From positions 5,176 through 69,175 of the forward strand of contig UQGS01000005.1 of NCBI GenBank assembly GCA_900540685.1: a DNA stretch of 64,000 bases. Direction: 5' to 3'. Source of the DNA: an uncultured Catenibacterium sp. GTDB taxonomy: Bacteria; Bacillota_I; Bacilli_A; Erysipelotrichales; Coprobacillaceae. Of this stretch, positions 26,796 through 36,102 are shown piece by piece (the first letter of the stretch is position 1; each line of letters opens with the position of its first letter). Made by a program: the position numbers and the translations under genes. The notes beneath the pieces are model-generated. The model was not told the DNA's origin. It saw only the letters and a list, made by a program, of their open reading frames with translations, and searched no databases.

Positions 26796-27542
26796 ATGGT
26801 TTTAATTATACCCTTTATTGGAACGACATTAGGCGCAGCCTGTGTGTTCTTTATGAAAAGAGAATTAAGTTTAAATATACAAAAAGCATTGACTGGATTT
26901 GCGGCAGGTGTGATGGTGGCAGCTTCGATCTGGAGTTTGATTATCCCATCACTTGATCAATCTTCTACATTTATTCCAGCTCTTATTGGATTCTGGTTAG
27001 GTATACTATTCTTATTGCTGCTTGATCATTTGATTCCTCATATGCATTTAGATCATAGTCAGGAAGGACCACGTAGTCACTTGTCTCAAACAATCAAGTT
27101 AGTACTTGCAGTAACGATTCACAACATTCCTGAAGGAATGGCAGTTGGTATTGTTTATGCATCTTATTTATCTGGTAGTCATACAATCACAGCTATGGGT
27201 GCACTCGCTTTATCTCTAGGTATCGCAATACAGAACTTTCCTGAAGGTGCTATTGTATCCATGCCTTTAAGAAGTACAGGTGTCTCTCGATTCAAGTCTT
27301 TTATGTATGGCACATTGTCAGGTATTGTAGAACCAATAGGTGGTTTTATCACAATACTACTAGCACGTTATGTAATCTCAGTTATGCCTTATTTACTTAG
27401 TTTTGCGGCAGGCGCAATGATGTATGTAGTGGTAGAAGAACTCATTCCTGAAATGAGTCAGGGAGAACATTCTCATCTAGGTGTTTTGTTTTTCTCAGTA
27501 GGATTTACTCTCATGATGGTACTAGATGTCGCATTAGGTTAA
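26796..27542 (+). CDS. ZIP family metal (zinc) transporter
   Basis: ATG 26796 follows AAGGGAGG and gives 248 residues. The protein has about eight membrane segments. The ZIP metal-binding helices are clear: HNIPEGMAVG and QNFPEGAIVS, with a His-rich loop (HLIPHMHLDHSQ) between helices 3 and 4. It should bring Zn2+ or a similar divalent metal into the cytoplasm. No Zur box was recognised. Confidence 0.92.
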   Translation: MVLIIPFIGTTLGAACVFFMKRELSLNIQKALTGFAAGVMVAASIWSLIIPSLDQSSTFIPALIGFWLGILFLLLLDHLIPHMHLDHSQEGPRSHLSQTIKLVLAVTIHNIPEGMAVGIVYASYLSGSHTITAMGALALSLGIAIQNFPEGAIVSMPLRSTGVSRFKSFMYGTLSGIVEPIGGFITILLARYVISVMPYLLSFAAGAMMYVVVEELIPEMSQGEHSHLGVLFFSVGFTLMMVLDVALG

Positions 27543-27606
27543 TTCGTAGTATACATCTTTACTATTATTTGAATTAAGCATAAGATAGAGATAAGAGGTG
27601 AAATAA

Positions 27607-28554
27607 ATGAGAAAGATATTCATAATATTATTGATGTCTTTGTTTTTTATAAGCCCAGTTTATGCAGATAACCATGTAGTCAATGTAAGTTATGATGGTG
27701 AAGTCACTACAGCTTCAGGAGAAGCGCCTTCACTTCCACTTCAGGCAGAAGTGACCTTCTATGATGGCAGTGAGAAGGAATATGATATTGACTGGAATAC
27801 ATATGATGAAAGCTTATATAAGACAAGAAATGCGAGTCAATTTACTGTCACTGGCTCAATTAAAGATCTTCAAGTTACTACAAGCTGTATAGTGAATGTA
27901 GAAGCAGCTCAAATAACACATATTGATGATTTGTCTAATAAAACAGTGATTATAGGAACTGCACTTTCATTACCAGCTACTGTATCTGTCACATGGTCTA
28001 ATGGTGATCAATCCAATGAAATCATTCGCTGGGATAATTATGATGATAAAGCGTTAAAGTATGTACATACCTTCTCTTTAAAGGGTTATGTATATAATCA
28101 GACTGTAACACAAACAGTACATGTGAAAGATGCATCTATCACAAGTGTAAGTGTGCCTGCGGTTGTTTCTACCACTACAGGAGTAGAAGCACAATTACCA
28201 CAATATGCGACAGTTACATATTCTAATAAGACAACTAAGAAGGTAAAAATTAACTGGGATAATAAAGTATTTAATGAACCAGGTAAATATACAGTCTATG
28301 GGAAATTATCACAATCCACACGTAAAGTATCAATACGTGTAGAAGTGAAAAAGACTGAAGAAAATACAGAAACACCAAAACAGGAAGAACCTGTAAAGAA
28401 GACTGAGACTAAGAAAAAGAAGAAGATTGAAAAAGAAGAGAAATCATCTTTTTCTTATGTGATCGCATTAGTTGTATTTATGGCTATGGTGTTTGGTTTT
28501 ATTACACTCATTTCTTTTATTAAGAAAAAGATTAGAATTAAAGAGAATCGTTAA
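27607..28554 (+). CDS. Secreted, membrane-anchored protein with Ig-like (Big_4) repeats
   Basis: The 315-residue protein has a signal peptide (cut near VYADN, residue 21), about three repeats of roughly 75 residues of the Big_4 type (each with LP-x-x-x-x-VT and an I-x-WD-N motif), a Lys/Glu-rich linker (about 240-275) and a C-terminal helix (FSYVIALVVFMAMVFGF) with basic tail. It is probably held on the outer face of the membrane. Big_4 domains occur in surface adhesins and polysaccharide enzymes, but no catalytic part is present here. A terminator overlaps its end. Confidence 0.82.
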   Translation: MRKIFIILLMSLFFISPVYADNHVVNVSYDGEVTTASGEAPSLPLQAEVTFYDGSEKEYDIDWNTYDESLYKTRNASQFTVTGSIKDLQVTTSCIVNVEAAQITHIDDLSNKTVIIGTALSLPATVSVTWSNGDQSNEIIRWDNYDDKALKYVHTFSLKGYVYNQTVTQTVHVKDASITSVSVPAVVSTTTGVEAQLPQYATVTYSNKTTKKVKINWDNKVFNEPGKYTVYGKLSQSTRKVSIRVEVKKTEENTETPKQEEPVKKTETKKKKKIEKEEKSSFSYVIALVVFMAMVFGFITLISFIKKKIRIKENR

Positions 28555-28571
28555 GGATTCTCTTTCTATTT
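28542..28571 (+). terminator. Terminator after the Ig-like protein
   Basis: AGAGAATC/GATTCTCT with GTTAAG loop, followed by TTCTATTTTT. Confidence 0.72.
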
Positions 28572-28581
28572 TTGTATCTGT

Positions 28582-28595
28582 AGTAAGCGTTTACG
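28582..28595. promoter_or_regulatory. cre-like palindrome overlapping the ribosome binding region
   Basis: AGTAAGCGTTTACG fits 12 of 14 cre consensus positions and contains the perfect palindrome GTAAGCNNTTAC-like core. It lies 12 bp before the ATG at 28607, so binding could block this ROK-like gene. Confidence 0.45.
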
Positions 28596-28606
28596 GAGGG
28601 TGGAAT

Positions 28607-29512
28607 ATGAATGAAATAAGGGGTGTTAGAAAAAAGAATGTGCTGAAGATTATTCAGTCATTGGTGAAGCAGGGTGGCTGTACTAAGAATGAATTAGTAT
28701 TCTATACAGGTTTATCTCTGTCTACGATTGATAGTCTATTAGAAGAGATGTTGAAAAGTAATCTTGTGATTAAGGCGGGATTGAGAGAATCTACTGGCGG
28801 AAGACCAAGTATGTCTTATACAGTAAATGGAGAGTTTTCACAGACATTATGTATATATGCATATAAGCATGATAAAACAATAACAGTCATAGGACGTCTT
28901 TATAATCTCTATAGTGAGATGATGGAAGAAAAGAGAAGAGATGTATCTAAACTAGATTGTGAAGTATTATGTTCTTTTATTGATGAGATGTTGAATGCAC
29001 AGGTACATACAATATGTCTCTCTTTACCTGATTGTAATATAGATTTAAAGAATCGTTATAAACAGCGTGTACTCGTAGAGAATGATGTATATATGGGCGC
29101 TATAGGTGCTTATATCAAGCATATGCAATATGATTCTATCGTCTTACTAGATTCAAAGAGTGATTCACGTTTAGGTATAGTGATCAATGGACATCTTGTA
29201 CAAGGAAAGAGTTCTATTGCTGGACAGATGCGTTATATGCCTTTAATAGAAAACAAGAATAGACGTTCTATGAAAGGCAGAAGTCAGTTACAAGTCACAG
29301 AACTACAGAATATTATTGGCATGTTGAATCCTGAAGCCATAGTGATATGTGCCAAAGGTATTGATGAACATTATGTAGAAGAAGAACTATTGAAAATCTT
29401 TAAGATGAGTGATATGCCACACTTAATATATATTGATAATTATATTGATGAAGCAATGTTAGGTATGGAGAGTATAAGTAAAGACAGTTTATTTGACAAT
29501 CTGTCAAGATAA
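28607..29512 (+). CDS. ROK-family-like transcriptional regulator
   Basis: ATG 28607 follows ACGGAGGG and gives 301 residues; the much longer upstream frame is not used. The N-terminus has a winged helix-turn-helix (VRKKNVLKIIQSLVKQGGCTKNEL ... TGGRPSMSYTVN) of the NagC/XylR-type ROK repressors. The rest is a degenerate ROK/ASKHA fold with weak sugar-kinase motifs, so it is likely a regulator, not a kinase. The target is unknown. Confidence 0.75.
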   Translation: MNEIRGVRKKNVLKIIQSLVKQGGCTKNELVFYTGLSLSTIDSLLEEMLKSNLVIKAGLRESTGGRPSMSYTVNGEFSQTLCIYAYKHDKTITVIGRLYNLYSEMMEEKRRDVSKLDCEVLCSFIDEMLNAQVHTICLSLPDCNIDLKNRYKQRVLVENDVYMGAIGAYIKHMQYDSIVLLDSKSDSRLGIVINGHLVQGKSSIAGQMRYMPLIENKNRRSMKGRSQLQVTELQNIIGMLNPEAIVICAKGIDEHYVEEELLKIFKMSDMPHLIYIDNYIDEAMLGMESISKDSLFDNLSR

Positions 29513-29540
29513 AGTATGATGGTAGAAAGGGGTGAAATAG

Positions 29541-30323
29541 ATGTCACAAACAGTATTAATTACAGGTGCTTCTAATGGAATAGGGAAAGCATGTGCACGT
29601 GTATTTGCGAGAAAAGGATATGATCTTGTACTTGTAGCACGTCATAGAGAAAAGCTAGAAGCAGTCAAAGCAGAATTATCTGAATATGATGTACATATTA
29701 AAGTAGTTGTAATGGATCTTACAGGAGAAGATGCAGCCGTAGATCTCTACAACAACTTAGTACTTGATGATATAAGTATTGATATTCTAGTCAATAATGC
29801 AGGCTTTGGAGATCATGGTGCTTTCCATGATTCATCATGGGAAAAACAGAAGAAGATGGTCTTATTGAATATAATGGCTTTAATGCAGATGACTTATGTA
29901 TTTGGTCAGTCAATGAAACGTAGAAAGAAAGGCCGTATATTGAATGTGGCTTCTATTGCCGGACTTTGTGCAGGACCTTATATGTCTACTTATTATGCGA
30001 CGAAAGCTTTTGTATTATCTTTTACTGAATCTATTGCGTATGAATTAAAAGATTATAATGTAGAAGTATCATGTTTATGTCCTGGTCCTACTAAGACTGG
30101 ATTTATGGATGTAGCTAACTTAGGACAGTCTCCGATGTTTAAATTATTTAAACCACAGTCTGCAGAGGCTGTAGCTGAAATAGGTATACAAGGTTTATTT
30201 GATAATCGTTTAGTTCAGTTCACAGGACTATCAGGTCATTTATTAAATCTTGCGGCAAGATTCCTACCACGTTCATTCTTAAGTACATGTACAGGATTTG
30301 TGAATGGAAAGAGAAAAATATGA
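29541..30323 (+). CDS. Short-chain dehydrogenase/reductase
   Basis: The 260-residue protein has the classical SDR pieces: TGASNGIGKA (cofactor), NNAGFGDHG, the catalytic Ser in NVASIAG and the Y-x-x-x-K pair in YYATKAF, then CPGPTKT. It belongs to the DltE/YqjQ-like group acting on unknown carbonyls. AAAGGGG precedes the ATG. Its last codons overlap the next gene (ATGA). Confidence 0.92.
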   Translation: MSQTVLITGASNGIGKACARVFARKGYDLVLVARHREKLEAVKAELSEYDVHIKVVVMDLTGEDAAVDLYNNLVLDDISIDILVNNAGFGDHGAFHDSSWEKQKKMVLLNIMALMQMTYVFGQSMKRRKKGRILNVASIAGLCAGPYMSTYYATKAFVLSFTESIAYELKDYNVEVSCLCPGPTKTGFMDVANLGQSPMFKLFKPQSAEAVAEIGIQGLFDNRLVQFTGLSGHLLNLAARFLPRSFLSTCTGFVNGKRKI

Positions 30324-30796
30324 TTGAACATCCATTAGAACCAATCATAGATGAACAATGTGAAGTATTAATACTAGGAAGTTTCCCTTCGGTTAAATCA
30401 AGGGAAATTTCTTTCTATTATGGTCATCCTCAAAATAGATTCTGGAAGATCATTGGGAATATCACACAAACAGACTATGAAACAATAGAAGATAAGAAAA
30501 AGATGTTACTAGATCATCATATTGCGATATGGGATATTATCCATTCATGTACAATCACAGGAAGCAGTGATGCCTCTATTAAGGATGTTGTACCTAATGA
30601 TATTAAGACATTAATACAAGGTACAAATATCAAGAGAATATATTGTAATGGTGGGACATCTTTAAAGCTTTATAAGAAATATCAGGAAAAAGAAACAGGT
30701 ATCAAAGCAATACTTCTACCTTCTTCTTCACCTGCCAATGCGCGTTATCGATTATGTGATTTAGTTGATATATGGAAGAAGAAATTGACTTTATAA
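30320..30796 (+). CDS. DNA-deoxyinosine glycosylase (uracil-DNA glycosylase superfamily)
   Basis: ATG 30320 overlaps the SDR stop as ATGA and gives 158 residues. The protein has the UDG-superfamily opening of the hypoxanthine glycosylase group (LILGSFPSVKSRE, YYGHPQNRFWKI) and the second motif LPSSSPANARY. It should cut deaminated bases, mainly hypoxanthine, from DNA for repair. Confidence 0.88.
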   Translation: MIEHPLEPIIDEQCEVLILGSFPSVKSREISFYYGHPQNRFWKIIGNITQTDYETIEDKKKMLLDHHIAIWDIIHSCTITGSSDASIKDVVPNDIKTLIQGTNIKRIYCNGGTSLKLYKKYQEKETGIKAILLPSSSPANARYRLCDLVDIWKKKLTL

Positions 30797-30840
30797 TATC
30801 CTTTATGTATGATTAATCATGTTAATCAAGGAGGACATAT

Positions 30841-31335
30841 ATGGAATCAATCGCATTATGGTTTGCAGGAACATTAGGTAAATACATTTCATCTAAGCTT
30901 GCAGTATTTATTGTATCTTTAGTTCCTATTCTTGAATGTCGTGGAGGATTAATTGCATCCGCATTATTAAAAGTAGATATTCGTTATGCAGTTCCTCTAT
31001 GTGTTTTAGGAAATATCTTACCAATTCCATTTATTTTATTATTTATTAAACGTATCTTTAAATGGCTTAAGAAGTTTGACTTCTTTAGACCATTAATTGA
31101 AAAACTAGAAAACCGTGCTATGAATAAGAGTAATAATATGAGTAATGGTGAATTCTTAGGACTCTTATTATTCGTAGGTATCCCATTACCAGGTACTGGT
31201 GCATGGACAGGTTCTTTAATCGCTGCATTACTTGATATGGACTTTAAGAAGGCAATTACAGCTATCTTCTTAGGTATCTTACTTGCAACACTTATTGTTG
31301 GTTCATTATCATATGGCTTATTAGCTGCATTCTAA
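30841..31335 (+). CDS. Small multidrug export protein (COG2426 family)
   Basis: The 164-residue protein has four to five membrane segments and the family's ECRGGLIAS and GIPLPGTGAWTGSLIAALLDM motifs. The function is poorly known; the family name comes from homology. A strong AAGGAGG site precedes it, and a terminator follows before the insertion sequence. Confidence 0.85.
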   Translation: MESIALWFAGTLGKYISSKLAVFIVSLVPILECRGGLIASALLKVDIRYAVPLCVLGNILPIPFILLFIKRIFKWLKKFDFFRPLIEKLENRAMNKSNNMSNGEFLGLLLFVGIPLPGTGAWTGSLIAALLDMDFKKAITAIFLGILLATLIVGSLSYGLLAAF

Positions 31336-31354
31336 AAGAGAGACTAATCATGAG

Positions 31355-31378
31355 GGCACTGAAAAAGTGCCTTTTTTT
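31355..31378 (+). terminator. Terminator after the small export protein gene
   Basis: GGCACT/AGTGCC with GAAAA loop and seven T. Confidence 0.8.
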
Positions 31379-31448
31379 GTGCGCTTCTATACCCTTATAG
31401 TTGGAAATATGGTATAATTGTACGTGTGCTAAAGGAGTTGTACGAATA

Positions 31449-32993
31449 ATGCTTAAGGAATATGAACAAATTAATTTAGATTTGAGTGAACATAGTGATT
31501 TATATGATATTTTAATTGAAAAGGATAATTTCTGGAGACAGCTTAATGAAAGAGTTGACTTCTCTTTTGTTGTTGATTTATTAAAAGATAAATATTCATC
31601 TACAATGGGGAGAACTGCTGTGGATGTTATCAGAATGTTTAAATATCTTCTTTTAAAAAACTATTATCATATTTCTGATGTTGGATTAGTAAATCGTACT
31701 CGTACAGATCTTCTATTCAAGTATTTTTTAGGGTATTCACCTGAAGAAACTAAATTAATCAGTCCTAGTCTTTTAACTGTGTTTCGCAGAGAACGTCTTG
31801 TAGAATTTGTTGAGGATGAAAATGGAAAAAAAGTTCCTAAAGATGATAAAACTGAAGACCTAATGGATTTGCTTATAAATAAAACTGTAGAATTAGCTCT
31901 AGAAAATGGGGTTATCAGCGCTAAAAATAAGTTAATTATGGATTCTACACATTCAAACTCTTTATATTCACATATATCACCAAGAGAAATGCTAATACGT
32001 CAGGCTAAGTCTTTAAGAAAGCTTGTTTATAATACCGATGAAACAATGAAAGAAAAAATGCCAAAGAAAAGAGAAGCAAGTGGGCTTCTTGAAGATCAGA
32101 TTGCATATACAAAAGAACTGCTTGAACTGGTAAAGGAAGATGAAAGATTCACAACAGTACCAGCAATTAAGGAACAAATAGATTATTTAGAAGAAATTAT
32201 AAATGATACAGAAAATGAGATTGAATATTCAAAAGATAATGAAGCGAAGGTGGGTCACAAAACAGCTGACACATCATTTTTCGGATACAAAACACATATT
32301 GCCATGACACCAGAAAGAATAATAACAGCAGCAGTTGTAACAACCGGAGAAAAACATGACGGTAAACAGATGACAAAACTAATTGAAAAAAGCCAAAAAG
32401 CTGGAATAGAAGTAGAAGCAGTTATAGGTGATGGTGCGTATTCAGAAGAAGATAATTTAAATTACTGTAAGGAAAATAGTATTAAGAATGTAAGCAAATT
32501 AAGCAGAACAGTTCTTCATGGAAACAGAAAAAATAAAGATGAATTTGAATATAATAAAGATGCAGGGATGTATGTATGCAAGGCTGGGCATATGGCAGTT
32601 AGAAAAGTGCATCAAAAAGGTAATAAACATAATAATTATTCAGAAGTGGATAGTTATTATTTTGACGTAGAAAAATGCAAACACTGTCCATTCAAGGAAG
32701 GATGCTATAAAGAAGGGGCAAAAACAAAAACATACAACGTAACAATAAAAAAAGAAATTCACACAGAACATATGGAATATATGGAAAGTGAAGAATTTAA
32801 GGAAATGTACAAAGAGCGCTATAAAATAGAGGGAAAGAATGGCGAATTAAAAAATGTACATGATTATGGAGAAAGTAATGCCTGTGGAACAAGTGGCATG
32901 ACAATACAAGGGGCTAGTACGCTCTTTTTAGTGAACCTGAAAAGGATATTTAAACTGGAAAAGCAAAAACAAACATCAAATAGCGAAAAATAA
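31449..32993 (+). CDS. IS1182-family DDE transposase
   Basis: ATG 31449 follows AAAGGAG and gives 514 residues. The N-terminal part (VDFSFVVDLLKDKYSSTMGR, FKYLLLKNYYHISD) is the IS1182/IS5-type helical domain. The DDE residues are in IMDSTH, VIGDGAYSE and RYKIEGKNGELKN. A zinc-like Cys group (KCKHCPFKEGC) lies between. The gene is intact, so the element could still be active. It is distinct from the decayed transposase at 61250-61724, which has the related but different CHCEGCPFRSRC version. Confidence 0.93.
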   Translation: MLKEYEQINLDLSEHSDLYDILIEKDNFWRQLNERVDFSFVVDLLKDKYSSTMGRTAVDVIRMFKYLLLKNYYHISDVGLVNRTRTDLLFKYFLGYSPEETKLISPSLLTVFRRERLVEFVEDENGKKVPKDDKTEDLMDLLINKTVELALENGVISAKNKLIMDSTHSNSLYSHISPREMLIRQAKSLRKLVYNTDETMKEKMPKKREASGLLEDQIAYTKELLELVKEDERFTTVPAIKEQIDYLEEIINDTENEIEYSKDNEAKVGHKTADTSFFGYKTHIAMTPERIITAAVVTTGEKHDGKQMTKLIEKSQKAGIEVEAVIGDGAYSEEDNLNYCKENSIKNVSKLSRTVLHGNRKNKDEFEYNKDAGMYVCKAGHMAVRKVHQKGNKHNNYSEVDSYYFDVEKCKHCPFKEGCYKEGAKTKTYNVTIKKEIHTEHMEYMESEEFKEMYKERYKIEGKNGELKNVHDYGESNACGTSGMTIQGASTLFLVNLKRIFKLEKQKQTSNSEK

Positions 32994-33016
32994 CCCAGAA
33001 AACCGGGTTATTTTTT
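32987..33016 (+). terminator. Transposase terminator
   Basis: AATAACCC/GGGTTATT around AGAAAACC, followed by TTTT; overlaps the stop codon. Confidence 0.78.
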
Positions 33017-33043
33017 AAAAATATAACAAATATTTGAAAAAGA

Positions 33044-33076
33044 TAGGGAAGATTGCCATTTATACAATCTTCCCTA
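33044..33076 (-). terminator. Terminator for the small Cys-rich gene
   Basis: A perfect 12-bp stem (TAGGGAAGATTG/CAATCTTCCCTA) followed on the minus strand by TCTTTTT. Confidence 0.78.
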
Positions 33077-33105
33077 CAAAAAAGTTATTCTTTTTCAGCA
33101 CTCCC

Positions 33106-33249
33106 CTAATCATCTCTCTTTTTATATTCCTCTAATATTTCCTGCATCTTTACTAATCCTCTTTCACAGTTTGGATGAAGTAGATCACAGCTTCTTGCAC
33201 ACCCTAAACAGAATTCATTTTCTAATATCTTTAGTTCTTCCTCTTTCAT
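33106..33249 (-). CDS. Small Cys-rich protein of unknown function
   Basis: ATG 33249 follows GAGGTGAAG and gives 47 residues. Four Cys are arranged C-x2-C-x3-C-x5-C (FCLGCARSCDLLHPNCERG), followed by a charged helix. This could bind a metal or Fe-S cluster. I do not recognise the family. It is divergent from a Mn-riboswitch-controlled ATPase, which makes a metal link plausible but unproven. Confidence 0.6.
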   Translation of the reverse strand: MKEEELKILENEFCLGCARSCDLLHPNCERGLVKMQEILEEYKKRDD

Positions 33250-33290
33250 ACTCTTCACCTCAACCTTATTATAAGAATAATGTTCTTTGA

Positions 33291-33318
33291 TTGACAAGCG
33301 ATATGAATTTGATAGAAT
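33291..33318 (+). promoter_or_regulatory. Promoter for the riboswitch-ATPase transcript
   Basis: TTGACA (33291-33296), 16-bp spacer, TAGAAT (33313-33318). Confidence 0.7.
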
Positions 33319-33327
33319 AATAGTAAT

Positions 33328-33446
33328 TAAAGGGGAGTAGCTCTTACAGAACTGTTCGTCAACACGTTATGTTCAACATAACCGGATTGTTTTGGTCATT
33401 TATGATCAGCGAGACCTTTAATAAAACGATTGTTTTTATTAAAGGA
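33328..33446 (+). promoter_or_regulatory. yybP-ykoY (Mn2+-sensing) riboswitch with ribosome-binding-site switch
   Basis: AAAGGGGAGTAGC (33330-33341 region) and the closing CAGCGAGACCTTTA (to 33420) are the conserved ends of the yybP-ykoY motif, which binds Mn2+. CCTTTAATAAAA (33415-33426) can pair perfectly with TTTTATTAAAGG (33434-33445), which includes part of the AAAGGAGG site of the ATPase gene. Pairing of the same CCTTT in the aptamer P1 stem would free the site, so Mn2+ should turn translation on. Confidence 0.9.
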
Positions 33447-33455
33447 GGAATACAA

Positions 33456-36035
33456 ATGTATAAAAAAACAATTGAAGAAGTAGTAAACTCTTTAGATACA
33501 AATATTGAAAAGGGACTGACTTCTTCTGAAGCAAAGAAGAGACAAGGCATATATGGTACTAATGAACTAGAAAAGCCACAGAAAAGGTCTCTTCTTTTAC
33601 GTTTTCTAGATCAATTCAAAGATGCAATGATTATTATTTTAATTATTGCAGCAGTGATATCTATTATTGTAGAACCAGGGGACTGGATTGATTCTCTTAT
33701 TATCGTAATAGTCGTTATGATGAATGCGATTCTTGGTGTTGTATTAGAGAGTCATGCAGAAAAGAGTCTTGAATCATTACAAGAATTATCTGCACCACAA
33801 TCTAAGGTATTAAGAGATGGTGTGAAACAGACTATTGCCTCTAAGGAATTAGTGCCTGGTGATATTATTATTCTTGAAACAGGGGATATGATTCCAAGTG
33901 ATGCACGTCTCATTGAAGCTTATAACTTAAAGGTGGATGAATCAGCCTTAACAGGTGAATCTGTTCCTGTAGAAAAGACGACTGATCCTATTGATCAGGA
34001 TGTTGTGATTGGTGACCAGACAAATATGGTCTTCTCTTCTACAGTAGTCACTTATGGTCGTGGTGAAGCGATTGTGACATCTACTGGTATGAAGAATGAA
34101 GTAGGTAAGATTGCAGGTATGTTAAATGCGAGTGAGAAGGAATTAACACCTTTACAGGTTAAACTCAATGAAATAGGTAAAACAATTGGATTACTTTGTA
34201 TTGTGATCTGTGTAATTGTATTTATTCTTGAATCATTAAGTGGTATTAGCTGGTTAGAATCATTTAAGACTGCTGTTGCGTTAGCTGTTGCAGCTGTACC
34301 AGAAGGACTTGCAGCTACTGTTACTATTGTCTTAGCTGTTAGTGTGACTAAGATGGTTAAACAGCATGCCATTATTCGTAAATTACCTGCAGTAGAAACA
34401 TTAGGTAGTACTTCTATTGTATGTTCTGATAAGACAGGTACATTAACACAAAATAAGATGACTATCTTAAAGACTTACTTAGATGGTGATAGAGTTAAAG
34501 ATTTAGAAGAAGCAGATTCTAAAACTATTGATATGTTGAATGCATTTACTCTATGTTCTGATGCTTCTATTGATGATGGTAAGGTACTTGGTGATCCTAC
34601 TGAAGTTGCACTTGTAGAAGCAAGTAAAAAGATGAACTTTGAAAAGAAAGCACTCATGGAAAAGTATCCACGTGTAGGAGAATTAGCTTTTGATTCTGAT
34701 CGTAAGATGATGAGTGTTATTGTAAAGGATGGAGATCATTATGTGTCTATTACTAAAGGTGGACCTGATGTGATCTTAAATAGATGTCGTGATGTAGATA
34801 GTGATGATGCTATGACTGCCAATGATGAAATGGCTAAAGATGCATTAAGAGTCTTAGCTGTGGCAGTGAAGACATATGATACATTACCTATAAATATTAC
34901 AGTAGAAGAAATAGAAAATGATATGGACTTTATTGGGTTTGTCGGTATGATTGATCCGGCTCGTCCAGAAGCAAAAGAAGCCATTAGAGTGGCTAAGCAT
35001 GCAGGTGTGCGTACTATTATGATCACGGGTGACCATAAGACAACAGCGACTGCGATTGCGAAAGATTTAGGTATTCTTGATGAAGGACAGGAAGTTATTT
35101 CTGGTGAAGAATTATCTCAGATGTCTCAGGAAGAACTAGAAAAGAATGTAGAAAAATATAGTGTTTATGCACGTGTGGCTCCTGAACATAAAGTAAATAT
35201 CGTCAAAGCATGGAAATCAAAGAATAAGATTGTCGCTATGACAGGGGATGGTGTCAATGATGCGCCGGCCTTAAAGACTGCAGATATTGGCTGTGCTATG
35301 GGTATTACAGGTACTGATGTAGCGAAGAATGCGGCTACTATGATTTTAACAGATGATAACTTTGCGACTATTATTCAATCTATTAAACAGGGTCGTGGTA
35401 TATTTGATAATATCCAGAAGGATGTTCAGTTCTTATTATCAAGTAATATCGGTGAAGTACTTGCCATCTTCTTAGCTTCTATTATTGCGTTAATTAACCC
35501 TTCATGGGGATTTGGTGTTCCACTATTACCTATTCATTTATTATGGATTAACCTAATTACAGATGCACTTCCAGCATTTGCGATTGGATTAGAACCGGTA
35601 GAAGATGATGTCATGGATAGAAAACCAAGAGAAAAGGATGAAGGTTTCTTTGCGAATGGTTTAATGGTGAAAGTCATCTGGCAGGGTGTCATGGTTGGTT
35701 TATTAACTCTTCTCTCTTATTCAATTGGTCAGTATTTCAGTACACATGAATATGCAGTCACTATGGCCTTTATTACTATGTCAGGTGCTGAATTATGTCA
35801 TTCATTTAATGTGAAGAGTCATCATTCAGTATTTAATAAACAGGTATTCAACAATAAATATTTATGGGGTGCAACAGCTATTGGTCTTGTATTACAGTTA
35901 GTCATCATCTTTACACCTCTTTCTCATTTATTTAGTTTAGTGCCTCTTGATCCATCTCATTTTGCGATTGCAGCATTACTTGCATTCTCAGTTATTCCAA
36001 TCGTAGAAATCTCTAAACGTTTCGATAAACGTTAA
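33456..36035 (+). CDS. P-type cation ATPase (P2A, probable Mn2+/Ca2+ exporter)
   Basis: ATG 33456 follows AAAGGAGGAATACAA, giving 859 residues. The P-type ATPase features are complete: TGES (actuator), PEGLAATVTI in M4, CSDKTGTLTQN with the phosphorylated Asp near 325, TGDHKTTA and GDGVNDAP, and ten membrane segments. The PEGL and NLITDALPAFAIG motifs place it with the SERCA/PMCA-like P2 pumps. Because a Mn2+ riboswitch controls it, manganese export is the likely role, as reported for Lactococcus YoaB. Calcium transport is the alternative. Confidence 0.92.
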   Translation: MYKKTIEEVVNSLDTNIEKGLTSSEAKKRQGIYGTNELEKPQKRSLLLRFLDQFKDAMIIILIIAAVISIIVEPGDWIDSLIIVIVVMMNAILGVVLESHAEKSLESLQELSAPQSKVLRDGVKQTIASKELVPGDIIILETGDMIPSDARLIEAYNLKVDESALTGESVPVEKTTDPIDQDVVIGDQTNMVFSSTVVTYGRGEAIVTSTGMKNEVGKIAGMLNASEKELTPLQVKLNEIGKTIGLLCIVICVIVFILESLSGISWLESFKTAVALAVAAVPEGLAATVTIVLAVSVTKMVKQHAIIRKLPAVETLGSTSIVCSDKTGTLTQNKMTILKTYLDGDRVKDLEEADSKTIDMLNAFTLCSDASIDDGKVLGDPTEVALVEASKKMNFEKKALMEKYPRVGELAFDSDRKMMSVIVKDGDHYVSITKGGPDVILNRCRDVDSDDAMTANDEMAKDALRVLAVAVKTYDTLPINITVEEIENDMDFIGFVGMIDPARPEAKEAIRVAKHAGVRTIMITGDHKTTATAIAKDLGILDEGQEVISGEELSQMSQEELEKNVEKYSVYARVAPEHKVNIVKAWKSKNKIVAMTGDGVNDAPALKTADIGCAMGITGTDVAKNAATMILTDDNFATIIQSIKQGRGIFDNIQKDVQFLLSSNIGEVLAIFLASIIALINPSWGFGVPLLPIHLLWINLITDALPAFAIGLEPVEDDVMDRKPREKDEGFFANGLMVKVIWQGVMVGLLTLLSYSIGQYFSTHEYAVTMAFITMSGAELCHSFNVKSHHSVFNKQVFNNKYLWGATAIGLVLQLVIIFTPLSHLFSLVPLDPSHFAIAALLAFSVIPIVEISKRFDKR

Positions 36036-36036
36036 C

Positions 36037-36059
36037 ACCTGCAAATGCAGGTTTTTTTT
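36037..36059 (+). terminator. Terminator after the P-type ATPase
   Basis: ACCTGC/GCAGGT with AAAT loop and a run of T. Confidence 0.82.
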
Positions 36060-36102
36060 ACAATTTCTATTGCATTTATCTTATAGGAGTAGTATTATTT
36101 AG

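Larger units (their letters stand above)
31385..33016 (+). mobile_element. IS1182-like insertion sequence (ends not resolved)
   Basis: A single complete transposase gene with its own promoter region (TATAAT near 31411) and terminator lies between two host terminators. I could not find convincing terminal inverted repeats or a target duplication, so the limits are approximate. Confidence 0.55.

Noticed and set aside
31379..33080. Terminal inverted repeats and target duplication of the IS1182-like element
   Set aside because: Compared both flanks and found no convincing matching ends; A/T-rich similarity only.
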